The notes under the pieces: generated by a model
Database searches by the model: none
Told to the model about the DNA's origin: nothing
What the model saw: only the letters and a program-made list of their open reading frames with translations
Made by a program: the position numbers and the translations under genes
Part shown: piece after piece, positions 1-13,288 of the stretch
How the letters are laid out: each line of letters starts with the position of its first letter
How positions within the stretch are numbered: the first letter of the stretch is position 1
NCBI GenBank assembly: GCA_905220665.1
Contig: CAJNAR010000154.1
Location: forward strand, 186,001-250,000
Source of the DNA: Albugo candida
Lineage: Eukaryota; Oomycota; Peronosporomycetes; Albuginales; Albuginaceae
Reading direction: 5' to 3'
DNA: 64,000 bases

Positions 1-3000
1 TGAATGATACTAATGCTGGTGCTCTATACAGTCAAGACCTCGATGTCTTGAAGAAAACAAGCACATTTCAAATCCATGAATTCCATTAGTCAGCTACGCA
101 ACCTTCTCCAAGAATAGAAGACGAAAATCAGCTCATTCCCAAACAAGAAGCTGAGTGAGGTAAAACGTTTAAGGTAAGTATCTCGATATGGTCTTCTCGT
201 AACAGTCAAATTATCACACTTAGATGTCTCGAAAAATCAGGATAGTTTATCGTGGTCACTACTTTTGTGCATTATAACGCTGATGATTTTTATTTTTGAG
301 TACTCAGAAGCGCTTACAATTGCTCTGTCGCTCTCATCCGGTTTGGGTAATTGGTTCCAAATAATTATACCAAGAAGAAATATCCCTTATGAGCTACCCT
401 GAGCAAGTGGCTCAACTTAACGGAAATGCATTAGAGGTAGATAATTATAGAGAGAGAGCCTGCAGCATATCAAAAACTACAGATTTTGGAGAAGATATTT
501 TCCCCTCAACTTTCCCTTATCTGTCAAAGGGGAAATGGTTCCTCATTAACCATGAGAGCGTCCATTTGTGAATTTGTGAGGACAAGTGTGCTACAGCAGC
601 GCCTATGGTAGATTATCTAGGTGGAAAAGTCTTAGTCACATGTACTGGACCAAAGTATTATCACGTGGAAAAGAGAAATTCTTCAGTGCAATATTGGGGA
701 GCAATCGCGCTGCTGATTAGAATTTAGACACTGATGAGATCATTTGTGGTACACATAGAGTAATATTGAATCAGTCGATCAGTTGGAGTTTCGGAGGTCA
801 CACCATGACCGCCTAGTGTTGCCTTTTTTTCAATTGATCATGCACCAAACGAGAAATCAGCGACAAATAAAGTAATAAGTCTGCATTATCTGTCGACATT
901 CCCAGAAGTTTTTTTCTAGAATGCTTAACCGTCTAGTGCTGCTCCAAGACCCAATAAGAAGTTGTGTCTATGGTGGTCAAGGTTCATAATTCTCCTATAA
1001 TGAAGTTGATATTCTACGTGTGGAACGAGACTTATAAATGATTGTAAAATGAACTTTCACCGGCCGTTTTCACATCGATGATTATGACCAATAGATCGGT
1101 AATCTTCCTCAAATGAGATGGCACGGAAGGACGTATATCGTCTATGATACATCGAGGTTATATAAAGTATTTTTCGCTGTAAGCCAATCCAAACTATTTC
1201 CTCATCGCGGCAACTCAATCGTGTCTCCTGCTGAAAAATTGACAGTTGCAAAATTACATACTATGTGAAGCTATAAAAATCCTCCATCTCAGAACCATTT
1301 CAAGAATTTGTGTTTATTTCACGATGGGGAGGTAACGCCATCCCCTTTTATCAGTTAATAGCTACACTTTCTTCTTAGATCTCTCTACGGGTGCGCGATA
1401 CTGTTCGCTATATACATCATACAACTGCCCAAGATCAAAAGGATGATAACTTAGTACCGTATATAGCATGAGCGGAACAAAAGGTGTACGTTCTCAAAAT
1501 TCATTGCACTAAAAATGGATGCTGGTAGGCATAGGCAACTCTGTCCGAACATACTACCAAAGAATGGTACTTCAAGAAACAGGAACGCGCAAGTAACCCC
1601 ATTATTTTATGACGCGATGCAAAATAGTAACGAGTAGTAAAATTATAGAACGAAATGGTCAAGTTCAGTGAACGAGGCTTCAGATACGTATCCAAACACG
1701 CACTAGTGAACTGAATTCCCAAATCTTTCACCCGATAGGTCGAGTAGAAGTGCAAAAAATGATCAGTTCATTAATAGTTCAGTTATGTAGACAAACTTGA
1801 AAAAGTTGACGGAAATTCAACACGAAGCCGCAGATTCAAGCTTGCGCAACAAGACGCACAAGTAAAGGGTGTGGTATTCATCGATCGGCATGCAAATGTG
1901 GCATTCAGCTTCGGTCCATTGACCTATCAAACGCTCAAATTGATGTTACAGCAAGCCTGATCCATGGCAATGACGTCTATGATTGCACTGCGATGATTTG
2001 AAGCTAGATGTCACTTATCCTGTTGCCAATTGCGCATTTGATGTGTTCATCTAATACATAACTCCTCATAACCATTCTGTGTGCCTAAAAAACATCTCAA
2101 TCGCAATAGATTTGTATCCAAACATCATGGTTGTGTGTGGGAATGCTCGCAAACTTGACGACATGAAAGAATTGATTATGGGTTGGTATAAAATGGTAGA
2201 TCGATATAATTCCCCTACTGGTAAATGGAAAGCTGATTTTGTTCTCGGCGGAAAGTTTATTACATCAAATTGGTATGTATTGTAAATTCAAAGATTTCTA
2301 TTATTGTTTTAATCATTGAAATTCACGGTCTTTCCATGATACGTTTGCATCAAGAGCTCAAAAGAACACGGATTCATTCTCTTATGAACTTATCAGAGCT
2401 TCCATCTTGACCTTTTCGTTTGAGTGTATGCTAATAACCTGAGTATATATTCGTAAAAAATATGAGCTATGCTCCTTATGATGCAGCTACTTCATTAAGC
2501 AATCAAGCACGAATTTGAACATTCATAGATACCCACGACGAAGTACTTCGCAGGGTTAGGGAACCACATATCTTACAAATTCCTGCGTACGTCATGCATT
2601 GTTTCGTACGAATAGCCTTGATTGTGATCAAGAAAATCCCTCCTTGATAAGCTCGACTTGTTAACCAGGGACCACTTTTAGCTGTCAATCGATCCAAGGG
2701 TTGTTGAAGCCTGTCATTAACTTTATCATCAAATAGATTCTTTATACACTACTGATGATCTATTGCTCTGATCAAATAGAATTACATCACCTTGTTTATC
2801 ATGCAATAACCAGTAACCGTTCAGGTGTAGAAGGGTAATAGGTCGTGTCTGAATATAAATATGCCTCCATGAGCCCTTCTTCTATTTGAGGCGCCTAATG
2901 AAAAGTTGAATATTAGATGAACGTGCTGCGTATCGTTGTTTTCAGTAATTCTTTGCGAGAGGCTTTTCAGAAGAAGGATATGAAACGTGAGTTTCGACGT

Positions 3001-3847
3001 ATCTGCAATTACATCAGAGCAACGAATATTTTATCAGTGCATATCGTCACAATGTATACTGGTGATCGCTGATGTAGCAGGGTTTCTCAAGTACATTAAT
3101 GTGAGATAAAATGAGAGTGTTTTTACGGGCCTCTATATGGCTTCAACATTCTCAACCAAACAACGACAAGATGTACTGTACAGAATATCCGTGAAATAAT
3201 GGAAATGTTTTAGCACTTCGTATCAAAAACCGAAGTTAAGGGAAAATAGGATAACCAGCATCATTGGACACAATGCTCTAACTGATACAATATGATGAGG
3301 ATACCTTTTCTTTCAAAATTCTTTTGTGTTTTGCAAGATTAAGATAGAATTTTTTTGATGTGGGAAGCAAAATTTAATTTTTGTATAGCAAACTCATAGT
3401 CATACAAGTAATGCCGCAGGAAGAAGGCTGCTTCAGAGGGGTAATGTGTCGCTAGATCAGGTGTGCACGGGGATGGCAATAGCACAGCTACGCAATAACT
3501 CGTGGGTTGCTAGCAGATAATCTGCCAGCCGGGTTTAGGTACATTATCGGAATTGCATAACATGAGGCAATAAGCAAGTGTCCTTCATTTTTGAACAGCT
3601 CACAGTATACGATTCAGTTTAGAGAAATAGAGCTGTCGAGTTCAAGACACTATAGGCTGTCACCCGTATCTTACTAAGGTTTTCACAAAAATGAAGAACA
3701 GTCAGCCAATCTGGTTGTGACGCTACATCCAGCTTCAGTAGCATCTTGGATTAGTTTAAATTGGATATTAATCTCTGTAGCATATTAAACGGGTAAATGA
3801 CTTTTTTTGGCTGATGAAATAGCTTTCGTCGCAACAGACCATGTCCT
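1..3847. other. Stretch without a recognisable gene
   Basis: No open reading frame here is long or has a motif I recognise. The best candidates are a 60-codon frame at 389-571 (+), followed after a stop by another open stretch to about 720 with two cysteines, and a 68-codon frame at 2079-2285 (+). Neither shows a signal peptide or a known domain. Stops are frequent in all frames, which suggests decayed sequence or plain intergenic DNA next to the retrotransposon that follows. Confidence 0.5.
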
Positions 3848-4030
3848 TATAAGAATTTCATCGTCATACCGAAAAAGCGTAAGGATTCAAGAGCTGGGCC
3901 GATCGACCACTCTCTACACGAATTAGGTAATCACTGGAGGGCTATGCTATGGTTGAAGCGATAAGCCAAGGTAATATACACTTCCTTTTTCACCTTTTAT
4001 TCCACTCGCAATCCGCTCTCATAAGAACAA
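3848..4030 (+). repeat. 5' LTR of copia element
   Basis: This stretch aligns along its whole length, with substitutions and small gaps, to 8438-8618. Shared blocks include a TATAAGA start, an AAGAGCTGGG block, GCGATAAGCCAAG and a CTCGCA block near the 3' end. The left boundary may extend a little further; divergence between the LTRs indicates an old insertion. Confidence 0.75.
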
Positions 4031-4099
4031 GTTTTCAGCTCAATCGGAAAAATTGCTGCCGCGGACCAGTCTAGCGAGCAAACAAGTGAAGCCACCGGT

Positions 4100-5189
4100 C
4101 GCGAAATGGCTGGTGAGCCACTGAAAGAGAAAAGAGAGGTCAATAAGGATGGAAATATGAAGGGAACTAAAGAGAAGTTGCTGGATTTACTCACAGGCCT
4201 CGTAGAGCGCATCGAGCGCTTTGAAGAGTTGCCAAAGTGACGGGATGAGGAAGAGCAGATGAAGGGACGCCAGGAAAGCGTATCAGATTCATCACTGGGA
4301 CAAGGAAGAGCCTTTAGTTGAAGGGTTCTGAACATGACGCCGCCGCGAGCCGCCACATCTACGTTATTGCCGGCTACATACTTTGACACGAGGCATTGGG
4401 GATACGCACAGGCAGCAGTGAATGTTGAGATGCCGCCAATGCAGCATCCAGCACATCCGCCAGTTGCGCAAATTGGTCGTATGCCTGACGCGAGGCAGAG
4501 AAATCTTGGAGTACACCCATTCGATGGAAAGGAACTATACCTAGGATTGGGTAGCGGGTTCCTGTCATGGAGCAAACGGTTTATGAGTCAAATGCAGTTT
4601 GCGGAGCTTGCATGTGGTCTTCAGTGATGAAAAGATGTGAAGGTCGATGTCCTCGGGCCTCAGTGAAAGTTAATGGACGAGAAATAATACATTAAAAAGT
4701 GGAAGGATGGTAGGAGGAGGAGCAGACGATCGAGCGTGCGATGAAGCGGCTGCTCCACACGTTCTAGAGGAAGATTACTCCTGGAAAGAGTATGTAGATG
4801 TTCACTGCAGCAAAGAGCCCCAAAAAAGCTGGATAGAGCACTACCTATACTTTTTATCAGTCAGCGAGGCGTGCGGAGGTGCCGGTAACCTCGTTCTGGA
4901 CAATATTGTGCACTACGCAGAACTGGACATGCCAGTGACGATGCTTTCGAGGCTAAATGTAGCCCGTACTGACTACTTGAGGGAGGATACTGAGCAGGCG
5001 CACTTTGCTCAGTCAACCGAGAATAATGTGAAAGAAAAGCAACTCGCGAAGGTCTTGGTCAACGTGGCACATTCCAAAAGAAAAGACCCAAGAAAGTGTT
5101 TCAAGTGCGGAAAGATTGGTCATGTGAAAGCAGGATGCCCAAAAAGAAACGGAGATCGATCAAAACGATCAGAAACGACTTTGTGCTAG
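4100..5189 (+). pseudogene. copia gag pseudogene
   Basis: This is the capsid/nucleocapsid region of the retrotransposon. Near the end, an open frame (4707-5189) carries one CCHC zinc knuckle: CFKCGKIGHVKAGC at about 5098-5139, preceded by a basic stretch. This is the nucleic-acid-binding motif of retroelement nucleocapsids. The upstream part (from about 4106) is similar in character but interrupted by several stops and frame shifts. Codons run on from gag into the protease region after a stop at 5187-5189. Confidence 0.8.
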
Positions 5190-8100
5190 CAGTAAAGAAC
5201 AAGGATACTGGTCAAGGATACTGCATGCTTGACAGCGGTTAAAGTCGTCACCTGGTGAATTTAAGACTTTCGGATACTATCAAGGACTACACTAGCTTGT
5301 ATGTGGCTGGAGACGGAGGAGCTCTACGCATTAAGAAAAGTGGAACGGCCATTCTAACGAGGTCAGTGATGGGAAAAGTGACAAGGGTGCAGCTTTCAAA
5401 CGTACAATATCCTGGGCATCTTTACCGGAATATCGTTTCGTATGGTTTGTTGGGGGCAAAAGGTGGCATATAGTATCGCTGTAACAAACGTGTGGTAGCC
5501 GGGATAAATGGTGGACCGGTGATCTTCAACGCGAAAACGATGAACAAGATCCTGATTGTTCGTGTACAAGATTGCAAGAACGGTTTGCGTGCCGGTGATG
5601 TTCTGATGTCCATTCTGACCCAGAACGAATTTGCAGTTGATCAGGACATATTAATAGGATCCCTCATGCATTTGCATCGGCGTTTTGGACATCTACATTA
5701 TGAAACGATCATCAGTAAGGCGAAAGACCCAGCGTCTGGCATTCTGCTTAAAGACGAGTTGCGTTCGAAGTGTCTTGCATGTGCGCAAAGAGAAAAGATG
5801 AAGAACAAGAAATCAAAATAAGATACGGGCGGAAATTCACCAATCGATGTGGTTGGAGAAGTCATATGCTCCGATTTGAAAGGACCCATACGTCCGCGAT
5901 AACGACTGGGAAACCGCTATATGGTGAACTTTATCGACAATCGCACGAATTACTGCAGGGTATTCATAGCCAAGACTAAGGACTTCGCGATCCAGAAGTT
6001 TAAGCATTTCATGGCTTTTTTTAGCGTCAGTTCAACTGTCGGATTCACGTGATGAGTACCGATACAGAGGGAAATACCGGACGCTGGACTTATTTTGCAA
6101 GAAAAAGGAATCGCGCGACTAGTTAGGGAGCCGCGCAATCAAGCAAGAAATGGTCAAGGGGAAAGGATGCACTGATCCATTATGAATATGTTGCGTAGCA
6201 TGGTGCATGAATGTGGACTTCTATCAAGTTACTTAGGGGATGCCACGGAGTACACGGCCTACATTATAACATGGGCACAAGCAAGTCGAATGAGGGGATG
6301 CGAATTACGCGGGAATTGCTGATAAGACTGTGCAAGATCTGAGTGATATTTTGTGGCTGGATCAACATGCAAGATGCATCGTGACGCAAGAAACAAATCT
6401 CTGAGAGAGCGAGAAACGACTGGCTGGTTATTGGATAAGTGATGAATTCAAGGGATACCGGGTTTTCATTACTCGAGAAAAAGGAGTGGTGGTGACTCAG
6501 CACGTCAGAAACGTGCAAACACGAACAAAGAAACAGAACGCGCAGCTAAGAAGAGTTCATCTCGGTGACGTCGAAGATTGACGAAAATGGCAGCCGAGAA
6601 ATCGTCTGGAAAGCAACCAGGAGAGGTTTCGGACAAGAAGCTAACTGGTCGCAGACATAAGAAAAAGTGTGAAAGCGTGTTAGGCACCGTATCACGTCAG
6701 TGGGACGCAAATACGCTGCAGCAGATGTGGTAAAGGACAGTGACAGGGTCGAAAATACGCAGTTCAGAGTTAATATTGTGCAAGAAGCAGACCCTAAAAA
6801 CTATGCAGAAGCAATCAAAAGTGAGCTCAAGGATAAATGGAGGATCATGATGACGGAAGAGCTGGATGCACTGAAGGATAATGGAGTCTGGCGGGTAGAA
6901 GTACCACAATACAAGAGTCACGTGTTGCAAAACAAGTGGGTCTACAAGGGCAATAAGGATGCCGATGGGACCATCGAACGTTTCAAGGCGCGTTTGGTTA
7001 ATTGTGGCAACGAACAAGTATATCGATTTAATTACGACCTGACATTTGCTCCAGTGATGTAACTAAGTACGGTAAAGGTGATTCTGGTGCTTGCGTTGCG
7101 TTGGTGTGTGGCCGCCACGCATGGAGACATCCCAACGCATACGTAAAGGCAGATCAGGAGCAGCACCTAGAGATATTCCTGGCGATCCCGCAAGGCATGA
7201 CAATCGAAAAAAATCGTGTTCAAGCAATTTGGTGTGGACACAAAGGAAAAGCTAACATTGTAGCTTAAGAAGGCAATGTACGGGTTGAAACAAGCTGGTC
7301 GTTCATGAAGCAAGCTGCGGCATGCAAAGCTAGTGGATGCTGTTTTTATTCGCTGCTTGACCGGAATGTGTTTGGATTTTAAGCAACAAGACAGCGAGAC
7401 GACAACTGTTGGCGTCTGCGGTGACGACTTGCTGGTGACGGCGTCTAAGGCGATACTGGCGAGCGATTGTTTTGCAAAAAATGTGTATTCAGTCAATCAA
7501 GAACCTGGGACCAGTTAGAAGACTCCTAGGAATACGAGTGGCTCTCAACAAAGGCATAAATTTGCTAGAACACGAATCGGCGATCGTCAAATGGAATTAA
7601 TTGACCAACACGGACTGACGAACGCGAAAGGGGTACGCTCGCCAATTCGAGACAAGAACAACGACACGAAGGATAATCCGCTTTATTTTTAGCTGCTCAA
7701 GCGATCAGCAGAAATGAGCGGACGGTATGCAATTGCCAGTCACTTGTGGAGAATTTGTTGTGGCTTGTGCGCCGCTCGAGGCCTGACATGATCTTTGCAG
7801 TGCACAAGGCAACGCGACGTACGCATAGTCCCACTATAAATGACTGGAAACTGGCGAAAAAAATTACACAAGATCTGAAGGACATAAATTCGGAGATGAG
7901 AATCAAAAGCAAGAACCCGAAAGGTGTCTCAATCGCAAGTTGGAGCGACTTCGACTTTGCTGCCGATAAGAAGGACGGGAAGTCCGTCACTGCAGGAGTA
8001 ATCACCGCGGATGGAGCAGCAGTGCTCAGGGTTTGCAACAAGCAAACCGGAGTATCCCTCTCACCATGGAGGCCGAGTTCACTTCAGCCTCTCACATGGG

Positions 8101-8250
8101 ACGCGAATTTCTGGGAATGAGGAAGCTACTCCAAGACGTGCGAATTATGGTGATGGAGCTAACGTTGAGGACAACTAGGCAGATATGCGGCAACTGGAAA
8201 CGGAAGACAGCATGTCTAGCGCGAAATTTGTCGATGTGCGGCTGAAGTTT
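5190..8250 (+). pseudogene. copia pol pseudogene (protease, integrase, RT, RNase H)
   Basis: The protease comes first: a DSG active-site triad at about 5229-5237 is followed at once by a TAA stop, then SRHL, the usual copia context. The GAG-pre-integrase segment near 5669-5700 has HLHRRFGHLHYETI, then CLAC. Integrase is recognisable by SDLKGPI (about 5872) and a following NFIDN block. The RT starts at about 6790 (WKxxM-type block, then NKWVYKGNKDADGTIERFKARLV), with a stop after the TFAPV block; its catalytic YVDD is replaced by CGDD near 7419. RNase H shows TMEAEFTSASHMGREFLG near 8064-8117. Many stops and frame changes make it non-functional. Confidence 0.85.
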
Positions 8251-8437
8251 ATCTGTGACATTGTAAAAAGAGATATCTTGAGACCAGAGTATGATGAGTC
8301 ACGGCTAATGATGGCCGACATTTGCTTAAGTCCTTACCGGCGCCCGGAATGGCGGAGCAGAGGGAGCCTTTCAGCTTGAGGTGAGTGACGAGTCGGTGAC
8401 GGTGAAACGGACATGACGTGAGACGACCGAGGAAGAG

Positions 8438-8618
8438 TATAAGAGTATCATCGTCAAAACGACGAAGCATATGGACAAAAGAGCTGGGTCGATTGAACAC
8501 TGGACGCATTAGATAATCACCGTATGGCTATGTTAGGGTTGCAGCGATAAGCCAAGACAATATACACTTGCTTTCTTACCATTAACTCAACTCGCAGTAC
8601 GATCTCAAAATAATAGTT
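8438..8618 (+). repeat. 3' LTR of copia element
   Basis: Homologous to 3848-4030 at a near-constant offset of about 4590 bp. It is preceded by the purine run GAGGAAGAG. Confidence 0.75.
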
Positions 8619-11334
8619 CTCTCCTACTAGCCACACCTAGTCCCTATGCCAACAGCTTTATCGAGTAGTAAGAAACGGCATATTCAAACCTGGCAACTGC
8701 TTTGCCACGAAAACGCTCATGAAGATGGTCACATTTCGGGACGGGTTTTTAAATCTAATCAACATCATCTACATTACGTTTGGACATGAGATCCACGTGA
8801 CTGTCAGCGTTTTTATAAGAATAAGACTAGTCATTGAAAGGCAACTAAGAAAATTCTCCATGTACGATGATAATTATCAGGTTTGATGATTAGGAGCATT
8901 GAGAAAGAAGAGACATAACAAGGTATTACGGGCGTGTGTCCTTTAGTCATCTAATGCCAGCCCAGAATGAAAACGTTACAGGCTGTTACGTACACGGTTT
9001 TAAAATTTTAAGAGAATATATTAACGAGGAAACATTGCAACCTTTCCAGGTACATCACTTTTACGAAAGGCGAGCCGATCTGTGCAACAGAGAAGTAGAC
9101 AGTCTAAAGTTCCGAAATCATGTGGCTCTTTTCAAGCCAATTTGGTCTCTATGTTCCTGCCAGTGGTGACCTATGAGAACATTTGTAATGCTGCTGTAAT
9201 GGTACTTGAACAAACGTATGAATTTGTTGTATTAGCGCGACCGGTTAGATGCAAGTCGTAGCAAATGAAGGGTATATATTAGACGACAACGTCAAATAAC
9301 TCAGTTAAAGAATCTTATCAATTAATTGAAGGATATTGGAGAAGTACGTACTTCTTCGTATATATATAGACCACGACACGTCATCAGAATTGACTCCAGA
9401 CTGTCCTAAAAAATACTTAGGGCCATGTTTCCATGACTACAAAGCTACGATGACAATCACGAGATCCCAGGGTTTGGAGATAGATTGCTCAAGTATTCAT
9501 ACAGAATATAAACCGCTAGTTTTGTCTTTTCGAAGAGCGGTGATATTATTTGCAGAAAATATGTCCTCGCCATACTAATCCACGGAGGCATACTCTCACA
9601 AACAACGAGCTGACCAAAAACGACCATCTGAATTATATCAGCTTCTTTTGCGTCATCCGTAAATTGGCAAAATGGGAAAGCTCCAAATTAGATCATCAAA
9701 CGTCACATATCCTCAACATTTCCCGTGGATTTCGACCTGCTCGGGTGGAGGGGTATGGCCTAATCATGAATCAATGATAGGTGATTCTTTTTTTTTAATA
9801 GAACGTTTATTACTACTCCTATAAAACGACTTCCAGGAATGCTACGAAAATCTTTAATATAATGTGTCTTGAGCAATGATCACGATGGAACTCTGTGGCG
9901 TATAGAAAGTGACTCGTCTTAATGTCGTAATATAAGTAAAAAGAGAAGAATAACAGAAACACTACTGGGAACTATCTGTTTCTTTTTCCTACTTAGTCCG
10001 TTAGACACAATGTCACGTGAGGTATCCATGTGGTTGTCAGTTGTATGTTTGAATACTTTTTCGTTGCGATAATTTTGATGAAGCATTTGACTCAAGTCAT
10101 AGCGGTTTTTGATTACTTCACAAATTTAGGTTGTAGAGCATCAGTATGACCTCTATCACGCGTCACAGAGTTCCTCAGATAAGGAGCTTCGAACGCGAAA
10201 ATGGAATGTTTCAACATTTTTCCGTTTCGAAGCTAGATACCTTGAAGAACACCGTTTTACTTGATGAAAGTACCAGCATTGAAAACGTATTTTTACAGCT
10301 ACCCGTGGTTAGCAAACATGTTAATTTCTGTTGGTATTCCTTGCAGTCAAGAGGTCTTTATTTATTCCTACCAGAAAACCACGCTTTTAACGTGTGTATG
10401 TCTTGTCGTATAATATAAATATTCAAACTCATCATTAATATTGGACAAGGTAGAGCAGGCCGTTAAGCTGTTAATATCGGTGTGAATAATTCTTTACAGT
10501 GTTTCTCTTTCTTGCCTTCTCACTCTACAATCATTCCCTCTTGATCGTGTGATAATCAATCAAGTATATTTCTCAAGCGCAGGAACGCTGATACGTTCGA
10601 ACTAATGCGTGGACTTCCTCACACCTCTTGTCACATCTAATAATCGCATGGGTGATGTCCGGATTCGAATTCGCTTTCTTTATCACCTGAGTTAGGTTAC
10701 CCGGAGACTTCTTAATTACGCGACTATACTACCTAAGATTCTTATCTACTAAACAAATCACATTTTTTCCTAGCCTTCTCTGAAAAATAATGGTTAATGT
10801 CGCCTTATCGACACATCGCAGAAACTTGCCGTCAACAACTGCTGAAATAGAAACCTTGATGTATCACCCGGAGTCAGGTGATTACATGATTGTTGTTGAG
10901 TCATGCCCATGTATGATGAAATAACCGTACCCATTCGAGACAGTTAGGGTGGTACAGATGATGCTGTCGCCGTCCTTTTGCATATTAGTAGAAAGGCAAC
11001 TGTAAATGTGGATGATGCGAGACGTCCAGCGTTAGAATATACCATAAAGTCCCAAGAGAACTTGCGTTAAGACAAGGTTTGCGCTACTTTGCAGTATCAA
11101 GTGTTGCTGACAAAGCCAAAAGCTTCCAGCATTGTGGCCATCCTGCAACTATATGCGGACGGTAAACACCCAAGTCGTTGGCTTTGGCTGAATTGTTGGA
11201 GGCAGCAAAACAGTAAGATTTCAAATATTGCCTCTCACATAATTCTGAAGAGGGATCAATACTATCACAAATTCGGAACGGAAAAGCTCTAATCTCCCTA
11301 TGAAGTTCATGGCAATCCAGTCCTAAATGAAAGC
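8619..11334. other. Stretch without a recognisable gene
   Basis: The stretch contains only short frames, such as 77 codons at 8936-9169, 80 codons at 9336-9578 and 90 codons at 10146-10418, all on the + strand. None has a motif I can name. Because a LINE ORF1 scrap follows at 11.34 kb, part of this region may be further decayed LINE sequence, but I could not align it convincingly. Confidence 0.4.
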
Positions 11335-11480
11335 AGAGTCATTGCTCAGGTATCGCAAAATACGCGGTGGCAATATTTGGGTGATATATTCTACCGAGGA
11401 GACATGTCAGAATCTTGACTACGGTTGCGTTACAATCTTGCCGGATCAGTTTTCATCTCGAGGATACGACCTCTCAATCC
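11335..11480 (+). pseudogene. LINE ORF1 fragment
   Basis: Bases from about 11363 align without gaps over roughly 100 bp to 33222-33321 in the large LINE, by eye at about 60% identity. The translated blocks match too: GN-[LI]-x-V-[LI]-x-[TS]-[ST]-E-E-[VT]-C-Q-[KN]-L, then VTIL and a downstream Q-[YF]-x-[FS]-[RS] block. This is a third, heavily decayed member of the LINE family in the window. Its outer limits cannot be set. Confidence 0.55.
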
Positions 11481-12937
11481 AAAATACACTGACGTATCTA
11501 GCTTGTTAGTGGATGAAGAAAAGATCTTATCCAACGTTATCTTTACAGCCTGGGATGTTCAGTAGTGCTTGAGTTTACACCGCTTCTGTGTGGAGTAATG
11601 GAACCCTACCAACGTCTCTTACTTGGGTACTTATATGCCCAGATAGGAAATGTTCAGATCGAATCCGCTTTCATAGAACAGATGAGGACATATAGCTATT
11701 TCTGATGCAGATGACTCGGTACAAATTGATATGATGTCACGGATATTCCATGCATCCGATCCCTCCATGCTTGAAATTGCAGTATAACTAATCAAGAATG
11801 AAACGAATGAAGCCGTAAAATGTACAGAAAGATTCCTATCTAGGCGTGAAAAGACTCTGCTCGACCCAGACGAAAGAGGTTATTCCCGTTCAGTGTACGC
11901 ACGAAGAATTAATATACAGCCGTTTACACTCCCAATTCTCAGAGTCTGATTGTTTTTATCTATGTTGGGTCGGTGGATATATCAGCATCTATTTTTGCTC
12001 GAAGAGCACTTTACAAGCCTATCGTCGTATTAAAAAATGCGGACCCTGTTTTTTTAGTCTAGATTCAATCGTCTCTATCACATGATTTGGAATCATAAAA
12101 CTCTACTGATCTCTGACCGCGAATGGATTCGATTATTGTCATCACTTCAAAAATCATGATCAGTACACAATAGGGAATCATTTTTTCGAGTTATAGGATA
12201 GACGATGACCTAAGAAAAAAACTAATTTATGAGATCCGGTTCGACCTTCTCTTTAAATACTGAGATGTAAATGCCATGGTGATTACAATGAAGCTTCGCG
12301 TTGTGAGAAATGAAGCAGCTATATAGTTATTTGCAAGAGATTTGGGTCATCGAGTTCCCAATAACTATTTACAGCAAACGCTGCAAAAGCTGGCGTTATC
12401 TTAAGATGAAGAAATACTTGATATTAGGAAGATATGCACTTAAGAGAATGAATACTGGAGAGTTTTTTAGACAAACATCCGCAAAGAGTAGCATTACAAC
12501 ATACAACCGTAGATGTGCTGATAGATTCAGTAAAAGTACAACCAAGGTCATTCAAGTAGTAGATTTAAATGAAATATCGAGAACTTCAAGCATGCATGAG
12601 AACAACGTGTTGAATAACCTTTTCTGTTAGGGGGGATTGCTTTGAAAGAATGAGCAGATTGATCTAAACACGACATATTTTTCTTCTCTTGTCTTTATTA
12701 TGAGTGTGTTCTGCGAGCAATTTTCACGCTCTGCGTTTTTATCTGCTAGTGTGTGAACACCTGTGGGGGGGGTGTTGATGTCTGTGATGGAGTCTCGGGA
12801 AGCCAGTAATGATGTTGCAAAGCACAATGAGGAGCACGTTATCTAAATTCGGATATTTCATTAGCCCTTAACATAAAAACCTCAGTGACAATCGATCATC
12901 ATGGAACTGTAACCACAGCAGAGATGGCTGGAAAACT
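11481..12937. other. Stretch without a recognisable gene
   Basis: The longest frame is 106 codons at 12310-12630 (+), lysine- and arginine-rich and without a recognisable domain. A 79-codon frame at 11846-12085 (+) also has no match I know. The region may include further LINE debris on its left side. Confidence 0.4.
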
Positions 12938-12952
12938 AATATGACGCTAAGA

Positions 12953-13204
12953 TAGGGTCCGTACCCAGTTCAGTCGGTTAAGCACTTGAGCGCACGGACC
13001 CCCTGCCGGAGGTCATTAGTTCGATCCCCGGCAGTGTGGGTAGCGGTTTGAGCCCACCCAAGCAATAAGCTTGGAAAATATCTGCCTCCCTAGGTTTGAA
13101 GTCCAGACTTAAGTGATATTCACACGGTCAGGGGCTCATGATAGGATAAGGAAGGTAGTTAAAGAACCAGATAAACAGTGTAATGAAATCTTTGACAAAA
13201 AAAA
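12953..13204 (+). mobile_element. tRNA-derived SINE, copy 1 (with target duplication)
   Basis: This is a non-autonomous retroposon of about 250 bp. The head resembles a tRNA gene with RNA polymerase III promoter boxes: an A-box-like AGTTCAGTCGG (about 12967-12977) and a B-box AGTTCGATCCC (13018-13028). The tail ends in ten A residues (13197-13206). It is flanked by a perfect 15-bp target-site duplication, AATATGACGCTAAGA, at 12938-12952 and 13205-13219. Three related copies occur at 32439-32684 (-), 54412-54655 (-) and about 59875-60129 (-). This copy lies just upstream of a CCG pseudogene in the same orientation. Confidence 0.9.
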
Positions 13205-13288
13205 AATATGACGCTAAGAGTGTTTCTAATTGGACAATGCTCCAGTGTCAGCCTTAAGAATATATCCAATCACAACAAGACAAGCGGC

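Larger units (their letters stand above)
3848..8618 (+). mobile_element. Degenerate Ty1/copia LTR retrotransposon
   Basis: The two diverged LTRs (3848-4030 and 8438-8618) flank a gag-pol region in the copia order: zinc-knuckle gag, aspartic protease, GAG-pre-integrase and integrase, reverse transcriptase, RNase H. That order, with integrase before RT, separates copia from gypsy. Reading frames are broken by many stops and frame changes, so the element is dead. Outer ends are set only by where LTR similarity fades, because no clean TG...CA ends or target duplication could be picked out. A purine-rich run (about 8428-8437) just before the 3' LTR fits a polypurine tract. A second copia relic lies at 57.7-59.3 kb on the other strand. 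Confidence 0.85.

Noticed and set aside
3997..4575. 192-codon minus-strand frame
   Set aside because: It lies antisense to copia gag and LTR sequence, with composition reflecting the complement of the plus-strand frame.
12953..13030. Functional tRNA gene at the SINE head
   Set aside because: The sequence has A- and B-box-like blocks but does not fold into a convincing cloverleaf with anticodon, recurs four times, and carries target duplications, so it is a SINE head.
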